Of a stretch of DNA of 64,000 nt, positions 10,901 to 24,400 are shown piece after piece. Position numbers and translations under genes: made by a program. Source of the stretch: Labia minor (Eukaryota > Arthropoda > Insecta > Dermaptera > Spongiphoridae); NCBI GenBank assembly GCA_963082975.1, contig OY720346.1:32792720-32856719 (forward strand), in the 5' to 3' direction. The first letter of the stretch is position 1; every line of letters starts with the position of its first letter. The notes under the pieces were generated by a model that was not told the origin of the DNA, did not search any database, and worked only from the letters and a program-made list of their open reading frames with translations.

Positions 10901-13900
10901 CCTCCAATATTTATTTTGTTAAAAATATCTAAACAATATTAATGTTACAAACAATAATAGTAATATTATTTAATTTAATATTATTTAGTAATTTTTTAAA
11001 TATAAATTTAATCTTATATATACATCACAAATTTTATGTATTTTTGTTTTTTATTTAGTTATATTATTTTAATTATTTAATAAAATTTTTGTTTTAAATT
11101 TTATGTTTTTGTTTTAGTTGCAAGATCCAAACAGTTTGCCACGACCATTGGATTTAAAATTTTTTAAATATAATGCATCTGTTGCACGTTCACCAACATT
11201 TATTAATTTACGTGAAGTGTCATGCCGTTTTCGTTTACCACCAGGCACATATTGTGTTGTACCAAGCACATTTGAACCTAACGAAGAAGGTGAATTTATT
11301 ATTCGTGTCTTCTCAGAAACACCAAATAATATGAAGTTAGTATAAAACATTTTTTTTAATTAAATAAATTGGATCGATTATTATTATAATTTCTATTACT
11401 TTATTTTGATATATTGGGTGAAGGAAAAAGTATTTTTGGTAGTATCTCCTGATACACCTCTCATGGAAGGTCAAGCATACGCGCGTTTTAATGTTGACAT
11501 TAGAAGTTATATTTTTGTTTTTGGCCGCTTTATTATTCGTTATTTGTGTTAAAAGTTATAATCGTGTGAAAATGACTGAAATTTCCGAAGAAATCCGCTA
11601 TGTTATGCTTTTTTATTATAAGAAGGGCAAATTTAGTGCGAAAACATGCAGGAAAATCTGTGCAGTTTACGGTGAGGTTGCTGTTTCGGAACATACCGTA
11701 CAACTTTGGTTTAATCGATTCCGTTCTGGAAATTTCGATGTGAAAAATGCACCTTGCTCTGGCCGGCCAGTCACTGAAAAAGCCGATGAAATTCTGCAAC
11801 TGGCGGAGTTAGACCGACATGCAAGTACTCAAAACATCGCATACGCACTAAACATCGATCAGAAAACTGTTTGGAATCATTTAAATACTCGATCCGTCGA
11901 AAACACTGTGGCCGAATTTTTTGCCAGTAAACAACAGAAGTTCTACATCGATGGAATTATGAAATTACCCGGCAAATGGCAAAAGGTCATAGAAAATAAC
12001 GGGCAGTATGTACTTGATTAAAATTGATTATCCATAAAGAAAAATTGAATTCACATTGGTACAAAAAAACCAAAAAGAATTTTTCCTTCACCCAATATTA
12101 TATATTTATATAATATAATATTAATACAGATATTATTTTTTCTTATAAAATGATTTACTTTAAATTTAAAGTTTCTCAATGTTCAATTCATACTTCTTTC
12201 GGTTAAAGGACCACGACTTATTTTGATTAAAATTTATAAAAATTATTTATAATTTATATATATAATAATTTTTATTCAATTAATTATTTAATATTGATTT
12301 GATTGATTATTAAGAGATTGAAATAAAATACGTATTTAAAATTGTTTTGAGAATTGCTAAATAGAAATATCAATGTCGGATGGGTATGAACAGGTTAAAA
12401 GTTTTTAAATATATGATTGATAGTCAATGCACAAACATAAGGTAAAACCGAGGGATATGACATACTCTACTTACAAAAATTTCAAAAGAAAAATTACATT
12501 CTTTTGAAATAAATATGGTGAAATTGCGTATGTATTCATCTTCAAGATGGAAACAAAACAAATCTCCCTTGGACGACGCTTCGCTTATATGTAAGATAAA
12601 TATATTTCAACTGATGGCGAAGTAGCTGCTACCGTCCCCCAATGACTTTTCCACGCCAAAAGGCCTAGTTTTCGAGATATAGAAAACGCGCCATATCCCT
12701 AACCGCGTCATATTCCTCCGTTCTACCTTAATATTATTATAATACAATATAAAATAATAATACTGTATTCATAATAATCGGCCCAGATATTTAATTTTGA
12801 GTTTTAGCATCACAATATTTCTGTTCAGATACAATAAACTCTTAAAACAAATTGAAATCATCATTAAATTATTTTATTATATATATTTTTAAATTTTTTA
12901 GGGAACATGACGATGATGTTGGATTTGGCAAAGTTGATGATCGAGTGAGTAGTACTTTTTTATTATTTATTAAATATTTATATATTTGTTTTTATTTACA
13001 CATTCATAATGAAAACACATTATTTATACTATTTCAAACATTCATTTATTTACTGCATTTATTTTTTAGTTTATCTATGTTAGTTGTAGGTTGTAGATAA
13101 ATAAATGTAAATTAAAAAAAAGTCAAAATATAAATGACTAATTGCATCAATTGCGGTATTTTTATTCACGCTTGGTCTAATTTACATCCAATTTCATACG
13201 TATACTATAAAAATGTCAATAAATTTAAATTCAAATATAATCTTATATAATATAAATATAATTAATCTTGAAAAGAATATGAAATAATTAAAATAATTTC
13301 GAAAATATTAAGAATGGCAAAAGAGATATTTAGGCCCGAATATAGAAGAGTAACAAATTAGGAAACTACCATAGTGGGTGGGATAGACTAAAAATGTAGT
13401 TGAAAGATAATATATGTCTTAAAATGTAAGATTAATAGGAGAGTTTAGAAAATTAATGGAGAGTTGGTTCAAAATATATTTTTGTATTTTTTATCCTAGT
13501 ATTTATATATATAGATATATCTAACTAGTATATAGGTAGTATAATTTATATATTTCTCATGGAAAGCTGTTTTTCAATTTTACAATTCCTGGCTGTAAAA
13601 ATCTTACTAATTACCTGTAGCGCTTTATACAACTATATGTATTACTGATCCATTTAGCGAGATTAGTAACATATAAGTCATATTTAGATGCTAAATACTA
13701 ATTGCAACAAGGTTTGCAAATCTTTTGATGCTCTTTTAGATTATAGTTTTTATATTATAATTTTAAAATATCGCTTTTAGAGAGAGTTGAATAAAAATTA
13801 GATATATAATTTTTAATTTCTCATTTGAGCATTCTCAATTTTTACCGACCGACGATAATAAGGGAGGTATTGTTTTCACACCAAATTTTACATGTGGAGA

Positions 13901-16900
13901 TTTTTACATATCTCCACGAATCATATCCGGAAACCGGAAGTGGTAGTATTACCGTTCGACGATAGGAAAAGAAGGGTTATGTTCACACCAAATTTCACAT
14001 GAGGAGATTTTTTTACATGTCCCCACAAATCATGCACTTTGTATTGGTTTTATCCTCGGGAAAATCATCTTCATTAGTTTTTTCTTAATTTAAAATTATA
14101 TGACGTCATCCAGCCCTTCATGACGTCACAACCAGCTCCTACTTATATCTTATAAATAAAATAAAATTAAAAATTTTGATGTTATATCCATATCTGTTTT
14201 TTATTGCATTAATAGATACACTTAAATTATTTGAAATTGTTTCTGTAACTGGAAATTAATTTATTTCAAACCGTCGGTCGGTTCTGCGCCTGGTAACAGG
14301 TCAACTTATTTGTATTAGATGTAGATATATTTATTGTTTGTGAAATTATGAAAATTGTATAATTCTTTATATTTTTTCTTTATCCTTATGGACATCTAAA
14401 ATTTTTAAAACCGTTTTCCTAATACCTTATAATATTATTAGATAGTACTTTAGATTGAATTATATTGCAACGTTGTTATTATTATGCAATGCTTGTCATG
14501 TTATTTTTGTTGTTGATAATGTTTGTTGTTTGAGAATGTATGCATATATTTAATTGATTGCACTCTTGCACTATGATCACAGGTGGATGTTGATGACGAC
14601 GGCGAGATACGACCTGATGGTGTATGTATTTATATATATAATTTAAAAATTTTCCATTCACACAATCACAAATACACTTAAATTTTTTATCTATCACTTC
14701 CTTCTATCTACTAATATTTATAATTATTTATTTACTTTTTAAAAATAATTAAATATCTATCAATCTCTGTGGTTCTACGGAACTTCAAAGTTTTTGGCCT
14801 CAGTAACCACATTTCTCCAAGTACCTCTATTCTGATCTACAACCATCTAACTCCTTTTTTCTTCCATCTCTCTCACGTCCCTTTCTACATTACCCACTAC
14901 ACGTTCTTGGTCTTTCAACCGGACAGTTTCCATTCGGACTCCCAAAAATATATTTTTCGCTAGTCTAACATCACTCATTCTTGATACGTGTCCTGCCCAT
15001 CTTGATTTTATTACACTGCATAAAGGTCATGCAATTCCCTCATTATGCAGTGTATGCAGCCTCCGCCATTCCCAATTCATGTTTCTTTAGTCCAAATAAT
15101 TAAATATTAAAATTTTTTACATATATACGCAGGTATATAAAAGGATTCTTCTATTTAGAATTTTATTTTAAATTTTAAAAGAAAAAGGATTTATTTATAT
15201 ATAACAAATATTTATTTGAAAGTATTATATAAAAATTAAATTTATTTATTATATTGATTTTTAATTTTGGAAATAGCTCAATGATATTATTTATTAAAAC
15301 ACCTATAATTACATTTATGCTTTTTAAATTTTTTGAATAATAATTTTTTTTATGAGTTTAAAGGGCCCCTTATTTTAAATTATATTATAATATAATTTAA
15401 AAAAAAAATATTTAAAAATCTTAGTTATATGGTAAATAACTTTTATTCTCAATGCGCTACTGCACTATAATTTATATAGAACAAAATAACTCAATATATA
15501 GATTAATTTATTTTTATAAAATTATTTTTATTTTGAATTTTAATATCTTATATAGGTAAATTATCTATTTACTAATACTAATACTAATAATATTAATAAT
15601 CCTATTTTTCCTTTTCCTTTTTTCATTCCATTTTACACAAAATCCTGATTGCATGTGAAAAATTCAATATTGAAAAAAAAAAAAAAAATCATTAGAGAAT
15701 ACAAGTGAAAATTGTGCAAAAAATACAAGCTGTTGCTCCAACTAAACAGGTGGTCACCGAGGATACTGATAAAGAGAAAGAGCCAACCGAAGTGGACCAA
15801 AAGCAAGAGAAAGTTAGAGCATTCTTCCGACAAATTGCTGGTGATGATATGGAAGTGGATTGGGTTGAATTGAAACAAGTACTCGATTATGCAATGAAAC
15901 AAGGTATGAGATATATAATATATTTATTATTTATATCTATTTTGTATATATAAGTAAATAATATTTATTTATTTAACAATTATTAAATATATGTGTTTGT
16001 ATATAAAATTTATAATTTTATAATAAATTCATAATAATAAATTTATATCAGTTTTCACATCCATAAGTTACACAATTGATAACCATACTTGTTTCTTGCC
16101 TTTCAGTAGACGTTCGATGTGTTGTCCTATACTAAAAATTAATTTCTATATTTTATATTATATAACTATTGAGTGATTATGTATTTATAAGCTGAAAATA
16201 TACTTATAAAGAATAAGAGGATGAAGTATATGTTAAGAATAATCAGTCCAATTCTTTTTGAGTCTATAATATATAGAATACTCAGACGCGAAAGGCTCTT
16301 AGGACAATATTATTATTTGAATTCTCAAGTTCTTCAAATATAATGTGTAAAAATTTTTTTTTTAAGCAATGTACAGACGAAATAGTTATTTAAATATTAT
16401 CGATAGATTTATATGTATTTAGGGACCCCATATTGTCTAGTGAAGGAGTCTTAGAATTTAGAATTAGAAGGAGAAATATTTTGTTTATATGCAAAAATTA
16501 ATATTTGTGTTTTTATTTTATTGTGATATGATTTATATATATATATTTTTAATAAATTGCTGGTAAGGGGGGATTTCGTAGAGCATTCACCTCCGCTTGT
16601 CCCTCTTCTTTCCCCTCCGCCACCTCCTACCATCGGTAATTCAATTTTATTAAAAGTTCATTGAAAATTATTTATTCATTAAAAAATCATATATTATACA
16701 TAAATAATTCCCCTTCTAATTCTCAACTCTTAAAATATTATGTATTTATAAAAAAGTAAGCTGATAAAATAAAATTATTATATAATTATACTAATTTTAC
16801 AAGCGATTATTCTATAAGGATAGTACAGGTACAAAAATTTGTATAGATGCAGAGGAGTGTTTTCTCCTATGAGGTATCTTAATTATAATTGCTAAATAAT

Positions 16901-17375
16901 TATATTTTTTATTTCAATAAATAAACATTTTATTTTATACATTCACATATATATAATGATTAAAAATTAGATAAATATTATAAAATTTTATATTAATACA
17001 ATATAATTAATTTAAAATTTGATATTTCATATTTTCATTTTTTAAATTAATTTTATTATATTAGTATATATATATATATATATATAATCATTATACTAAA
17101 TTAATATAATTAATTTTTTAAGCATGTCTTTTAATAATCGGTATATATCACTTATAATTAAGATTTATATTTTAAGTTGTATATTTAAATATTTGAAGTC
17201 AGTTAAAAGTTGAATTTATTTAAATATATATATCATAAATATGTAACATTTTCAGGTTTTGTTTTAAATACTTATAAAAATTAAGGATTAGGAATGTCAT
17301 TTGATAAGAAAACGCTACCTAATTTGATTTATTTATTTTATTATTATTTATTTTTTTAATAGAAAATTAATTTTA

Positions 17376-17416
<41 letters not shown>

Positions 17417-18466
17417 TTATTTATCTTAAATAAAATAAACATATTTTTAACTGATTTCCATGTTTAATATGTAGAAAGCATTTTTCAATAATAAATTTTA
17501 TTGAATTTTCTTCTAAATAATATTTAGTTATTTAAATTTTTTTTTAAATTATTAAGATAGATGGTATAGGTCTTTAAGATGTGGTTCATGACTTTAGGAG
17601 GGGTGAGGCGAGTATAGTTTCATGGTATTTCAAAATAGAATTCTTTGTAACATTTATGAGATCAAGAAAAAAAAATGATGAGATAACGTGTGATTGCGAG
17701 AAAAACGAGCAATTGTACTAGTTTTTACAAAAACATTTTCAAAAATAATACCAATTTAAATAAAGTAAAATTAAAGTAAAAAATTTAAAACCATATAAAT
17801 ATCTAAATATTTGTTTTATGCGCATTTCGGCTTTCTTCTTCTCAACTGACATCTTTAAGATTGTAAAGCTGCTCATAAATGTAGCAATTGTATATTTTTA
17901 AGTTTAATTTTAGATTATTTAATTCTATAAATTTCAATTATTATCATCGAATGGGTTAATATGGACGTGACACAGGATTCAAATAGGAGAGTCTTGAGAG
18001 TTGTTTGATCAAGGGAAACCAATTGTGAATTGACCTCAGGTTAGAGCAGTGGTTCCCAAACTTATTTGGCCAAGCGCCCCCTTTCCAAAAAATAATTTAC
18101 TCACTGCCCCCTGGAAATTAACATTTTTTAATTTTAATAACAATTAAACATAAAGATAAATGTACCTATTTATAAATAAAGGTGTAAATTAGAAACATTG
18201 AATTTATGTATCTATTTATTGTTCTCAGAATAGAAAAGTAATATACAAGTAATTTTCCCTATGGCCATTACCGCCCTCTAGCGCCCCCGAGGGAATCACT
18301 GGTTTAGAGAATATAAAGGTAGATTTGAGAATGATTTGGGAAAGAATAGAATAGATTAGTTCACACATAAGGGAATGAAATTGAAGAAATTAAATAAATA
18401 AATAAATAAAAATGGATTTTTAAATAGTTAAAACATTTTAAATTATTATTAATGAGTTATAATTCA

Positions 18467-18497
<31 letters not shown>

Positions 18498-21400
18498 ATT
18501 TTTGGCTTTTTATAAATGATATTTATTTAAGAAGAAAATTCATTTAAAGCATGAATCATTAATTTTTTCTGATGATTTATTTAATAAATAAGTAAATAAC
18601 TAAAAATAATTATTAATATTATTAAACTGTTCTAATATAATAATTTGAAAATATTATTTATTTTAAATGCACGAATGTTTTTTTCACAATATTAACAGTC
18701 TGTAAATTATTTACACTTGAAAATACTTTTTTTTTTTAAAATATACTTATATATTTAAAATAATATAAACATATAAATAATTTTTTACTGTTATATATAC
18801 AATAGATATATATAGAGTATATTAAAATAATTTAATAAAATACAAAAATTAGTTAAATTTATAATTTCTTTATTAATAACAAAAAAGAAAGAAAATATAT
18901 TTGTGTTCATATATAGTTTTATGCACTCAAGGCATGTTTTGGATTAATTTTAATAGATGCTAAATGCTTATTTGGGCTGCATTTGGTTCTTGTTCTTATT
19001 CTTCTTATTTTGAATATGACTCTTGATTATGATAAAAATTATTATAATAACAACAAAATAATTACGAATGATATTGAATTTCTTCTTTTACTTGTTTTAT
19101 TTATTATTTTAAGAATTTCATTATTGATTCATAAGTTTTGTTTTATCTCTCACAATACTTATATAATAAATATTTTATTTAAAAAGCAGCATGTAAGTAA
19201 AAGTAAAATGCACATTATTCATTTTTCCATTTCTAAATTGCATTTATTTATATATATATTTACACATTTCAAAAATGCATTATCTTTTGAATGAAACATT
19301 TAAAAAAGTATATTAATATCTTACCAATTTTTGTATTTTTTTTCCTTATTATTGTGTAAGAAGGATATAAAAATATTAAATTTTTTAAGATATCTCCCCC
19401 AGCCCAGTCCACGATCAAATGGCTAATATTTTCCTTATGCCACCAACTTATAAATAAACTTTATGAAAAAACTAACTTGTCAATGAAATCAAGTGCAAAA
19501 ACAAATCGAAAATTAAATATAAATTTTTATTTTTAAGCATTTAAATTCAATGTTTGATTATTTACGAAGATATTTCAATATTTTCACGATTTGGATTTGT
19601 TCAATTTAGAAACAAAAATTAAACATAAATAACTTAAATTGAATATTCTTTGAAATAGATATACCTTTATTATTATTTTTTTATAGTATATATTTATATA
19701 TATATATAAATAAAATTAAATAATAAAAATATAAATGAATTTAAAAATCATAATAAATATATAATACATATTTTGCTTAATTCTCTCTCTATCATTCTCT
19801 CACTCTCTTCTTCATACTATTATTATATTTCTTGGTTGATCTCTTAATATTATTATTATTTTTATTTGCTTGTTGAATGTTGAAATGCGCTTATATTATT
19901 GTTATTATTATTTTATTTTTTCTTTAAATAAAATAATTAAGGAATGATTTTTTGAATGTCAGCAATTATAAACGGGGCTATTGTTATTGATTGATGGTTG
20001 ATTATGGTTGGTGATGGAAATAAACAAATAAATTTAGTTACTCAATATCTCTGAGGGTTGTTCTCTCCTCCCTAGACTTGCCTAGAACTAGTGAGGATGG
20101 TTCCATGGTCAGCGTTGTTACTTCACTACTCTGCGGATTGCTCTGCAAAGATACACCCCTGGCAGGAATGTTTGGTGAGTTAATAATAAAAAAAAAACAC
20201 CATCAAGATACACTACACACCCACACCTTTCTCTCTCTCTCTCTCATTATTTAAAAACATCATACATACCTAAAATACCTAAATACATGCATAACTTATA
20301 TTACTTATAAAAATTTCGAATTAAATAATTAATAGAATATATTATATCATCAAGAGACTTTACACATTATTATTAATTATAAATTAGTAAATATTAGGTT
20401 CAGAATTGGTAAAGTGTGCATTGTTAGATTATTATTATTATTATTAAATTTGTCATTCCTCTGATTTATCTAATGTGAAATCTTTAATAATACTTAAACT
20501 ATCAGTATAATCTTTATAATATACATCTTTGTATGGTGACCCTCTCTTAGGTTTGTGCACTTTGAGGAGCATATTAGCTCTTCAATTATTTGTTTAATTT
20601 TCGTTATTATTTACTTTAAAGATAAAAATGTTAAATGTTAAAAAATTAACTCATAAATTTCAAAATCTTAAAATTTCATTTTTAAAAAAAAACGATTCCT
20701 AAATTTTCTTATAAAAAATAATATTTGTCATTGAGTTAATATAAATATTATATTCATTAATGTAGTATCTATAAATGAACGTAAATAAATACATTTAAAT
20801 ATTACTTGTATTTTTGCTATATAGGTATGTTTAGATAAATATTTTATTTAGAAAATTATGATCAAATTATCAAATGAACCATTAATATTAATTTGCTCAA
20901 TGACTGTATTGTTCCAATTTTTAGACACAAATATCGGTTCATATTTTTTTATACCGTCCATTACTTCGATTGTAATAAAAACGAGATGGTTGTAATATTT
21001 TTACGATTTTATCATTGTGTGTGTGTGTTAACCACTTTTTCTTATATTTCATAATATCTATAAATATATATAAACGAATATTTAAATGTATTTCAGTCCC
21101 AATTTCCATTTCAACTACTCTTCAGGCTCCCATATGTACCAATAATGAACGAAGTTAAAATTAAGAAAAGAATAGAATTAAGAATTAAAAAATACACCAC
21201 CCACTCACATCTAATAAATCACAATTAAATTATACAACGTGTGTAAAGTTTCTATAAATGATTAAATTTGATTATAATTAATAAAGTATATAAAATTAAT
21301 TCTATTCTATTTGTAGAACAATACTTGTGACTAGATTTGACATGGACGCTCACACAAGGATTGTTGTGAACTCTTGTCCATACTTCATCTTATACTCTTC

Positions 21401-24400
21401 CACCCTTTCTAGTTTTAAATAGAATTGGTCAGTAAAGAATGTTTAGGTTCGTTTTATGAAGATTTAGGATAATAATTAATAATAGGATTAAAAATGGGAG
21501 CGCACATGTCAAATTCATTCATCACCAGAAGTTTGCTCTCACAAATAGAACAGATCCTAAGATTATCTTGAAATATTTATTCGTCACTTAATTAATGCAT
21601 ATCATCATTTACATATTTATTTATTTTTTAATGTATATGTAACTCTTCTTTACCTTTATTCAATTATATTTTTATTTTTTTAAGTCTTTTCTTAATCCCT
21701 TGTGATCTCTTGTGTGTCTTTTATTAAAACTATTGTATTTATATATTTTTAACACTATTTTTTATTTTATTTTTTTTTATCAGTCTCTTCCATGATCTAT
21801 CTATCTTTTCAGTCTTTTCTTTTTTAATTTATTTATTTATCTTTTTACCTTTTTTCTTAATATAATATTTGCATTAAAATTTAGAAATATTTCACATATT
21901 ATAATTATAAATACACATATACACATTGAATATATATATATATTCATATACATAATGACATATACATACATACATACATACATAAAAATTGAAGCAGTAC
22001 AGATGAGCAGACAACATATAAAAGGTAGACAACAAATTTCTTATATATTTGATCTAGTTATTTATTTTATTGTATAGTTTATAAGGATTGGATTTGTCTG
22101 AAAAACCATTTCGATTATCATCATTATTATTAATTTTATTGGTTTTTATTTGATCGAAAATTTTTATTTACATAGAAGAATAGAAATTTCAATTTACAAT
22201 ACTAGTTAATTCACACCTTTTTTCTGTTAGGATGTTAGAGAAATATTACATACCTAAAAAAGTTATATACTTTAAAGCATGGGATGTGTCAAACTTTTTT
22301 TATCATCGACTCCAATATAATTTTTCCAAATCTCCATCGACCGCCCATAAATAATTTTCTGTTCATAATATAAGACTCGAATAGATATTGTCTTTGTACA
22401 TTTACTTTATAATTTTAAACATTTATTAAAGTAAAAGCACATTGTGTAACAATAGTTTGATTAAAAATATATTAATGTTGAAATTTAAATACCTTAATAT
22501 TTATTCGACCCCTGACACAGATTGACCTCCACTTTTGTTAAACAGACCCCTGGGGGTCTAGATAATCCACCTTGGCGACCTCTGCTTTAAAGGGATAGAG
22601 TTATATATATATATATATTATACTTATATAAAAGGGTATTTATATATACCTATCTAAATGAATGGAATTAAATATCCATTAAAAAATTTAAGGTATTAGA
22701 ATTTAAGGTGAATTAGAAATGAGTGACAGACTTAGAAATACATTACAATGAAAATAATTGAATATATACATTGTCTATTAATTTTATAAATATTTTTATT
22801 TTTTATAGTTTTAAAATATATAAATGAATATTCAAATCTGTTTAATAGATCTTAATTAACTATTATTTTTATAATTATTCTATCAATCTTCATTTAACTA
22901 TTATTATTATTATTATCATAAATTATTTATGTGATATAGTATACATTTATATGTTTATTATAAAGTTTAGGTACTCATCAAAAAGATTTTTATTTTATTT
23001 TATAACAAGTGTTCTCTTAAGCGGAGTTAGACAAGTTCGTTCGTTACGACACCCACTTTTCAATGTCTGCAGATTGCTACTTGCTCCAGCCCCTTCCCTT
23101 CTTATAATAATTTATAATAATCAATGTCAATTTGAAATTAATATTGATTGCCAAATCTCGATTTCTAGTGTCCAAGATAAATGAGATTAATCAAATTATT
23201 TCCATATTTTTCATTTCATTGATCAAAGCCTGTTATTACTGTAAACAACATGGTGAGTTTGAGTGATATAAATTAGACATTCAAAGGCTCGGTTTCGGTT
23301 TATAATCGTCTGGATTCAAAAAGACTCCTTGTTTAAGAGAACCTTTTTTTTAAAGATTTTTTAACTCCCTTTCTCTCTCACAGCAGTTTTAGCCATTTTA
23401 TAAATTATTAATGTATTTTAATATCTGTTTTTTATGTTTTTTATTATTAGGAATCAATTATTTTACAATGTTTGAAATGTATTATTTGACAATAATTTAA
23501 AATTTTCATATTTAATACAATATTTCCATTTTTATATATATTAATGATATTAATTCAATAGTATATAAAATATATTATTACTTGTTTTTGCTAATTATTT
23601 TTTTTCTAACAAATAATTACATACGTTTAAGAGTGTGATGTTTTATGAATTAACTTCTCTAATATTTGAATAACACGTATATTTTTTATAAATATGAAAA
23701 TGTATTTGTTTTATTGCCATATGCCTAATGTCTCTTTGTCTTTTAGCAGAAATACATCAAATGCATTTTGTTGCAAAAGTTAACTATGTATAAGTATGTA
23801 TGTAAGTGTGAGGGCGTGTGCGTGTTTTTGCAATGAATTAAATGTTTTATTTTTCATTAATAAAAATGAAAATTAATTTTAATATTTTATTTTATTTTTC
23901 CAAATATTGTCTGTTTATTTATATATTTGTTTATTTATTATCTTTTTTTTTTTGGTAAATGGGAGGTGGAAGTATATTTTGTTTGCCTTTAATGAATTAT
24001 ATTTTTTTTTGTGTTTTTTTGATGAAAAATTTAGTAGGGAGTATGTAAAAGATAAATTAATCATTTTTTATTTATTATTTTTGTTTTATTTTTTATTTTA
24101 TTTTTTAAAAAAATGTTATTTGGAAAAAGATTAATTAAAGCAGCAAATTCTAGCCATATTTATTTTATTTTATTTTTATAATTTTTAATTTATATTTTAT
24201 TGTGGAGAGTTAGATTAAATACTTTCTGAGATATATCCATGCCTATAAATATGTGGGAAATAATAATATGTTATATATAATGTTGATTAACTTTCAAAAA
24301 GTGTTTCATCTCCTTCTTAATTCAATTTATTTTATTTTATTAAACTGAAATGATTTTTTTTATAATAATGTATTTTTTATTTCTTAATTCTTTTATAATT

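Noticed and set aside
16099-16133. Alternative terminal calpain exon VDVRCVVLY-stop
   Set aside because: Strong acceptor only; nine residues are too few for support, so it is mentioned but not called as a feature.
18983-19294. 103-aa hydrophobic ORF in the CalpA intron
   Set aside because: Composition is that of random AT-rich sequence (Ile, Leu, Asn, Phe), with no motif and no fitting splice sites.
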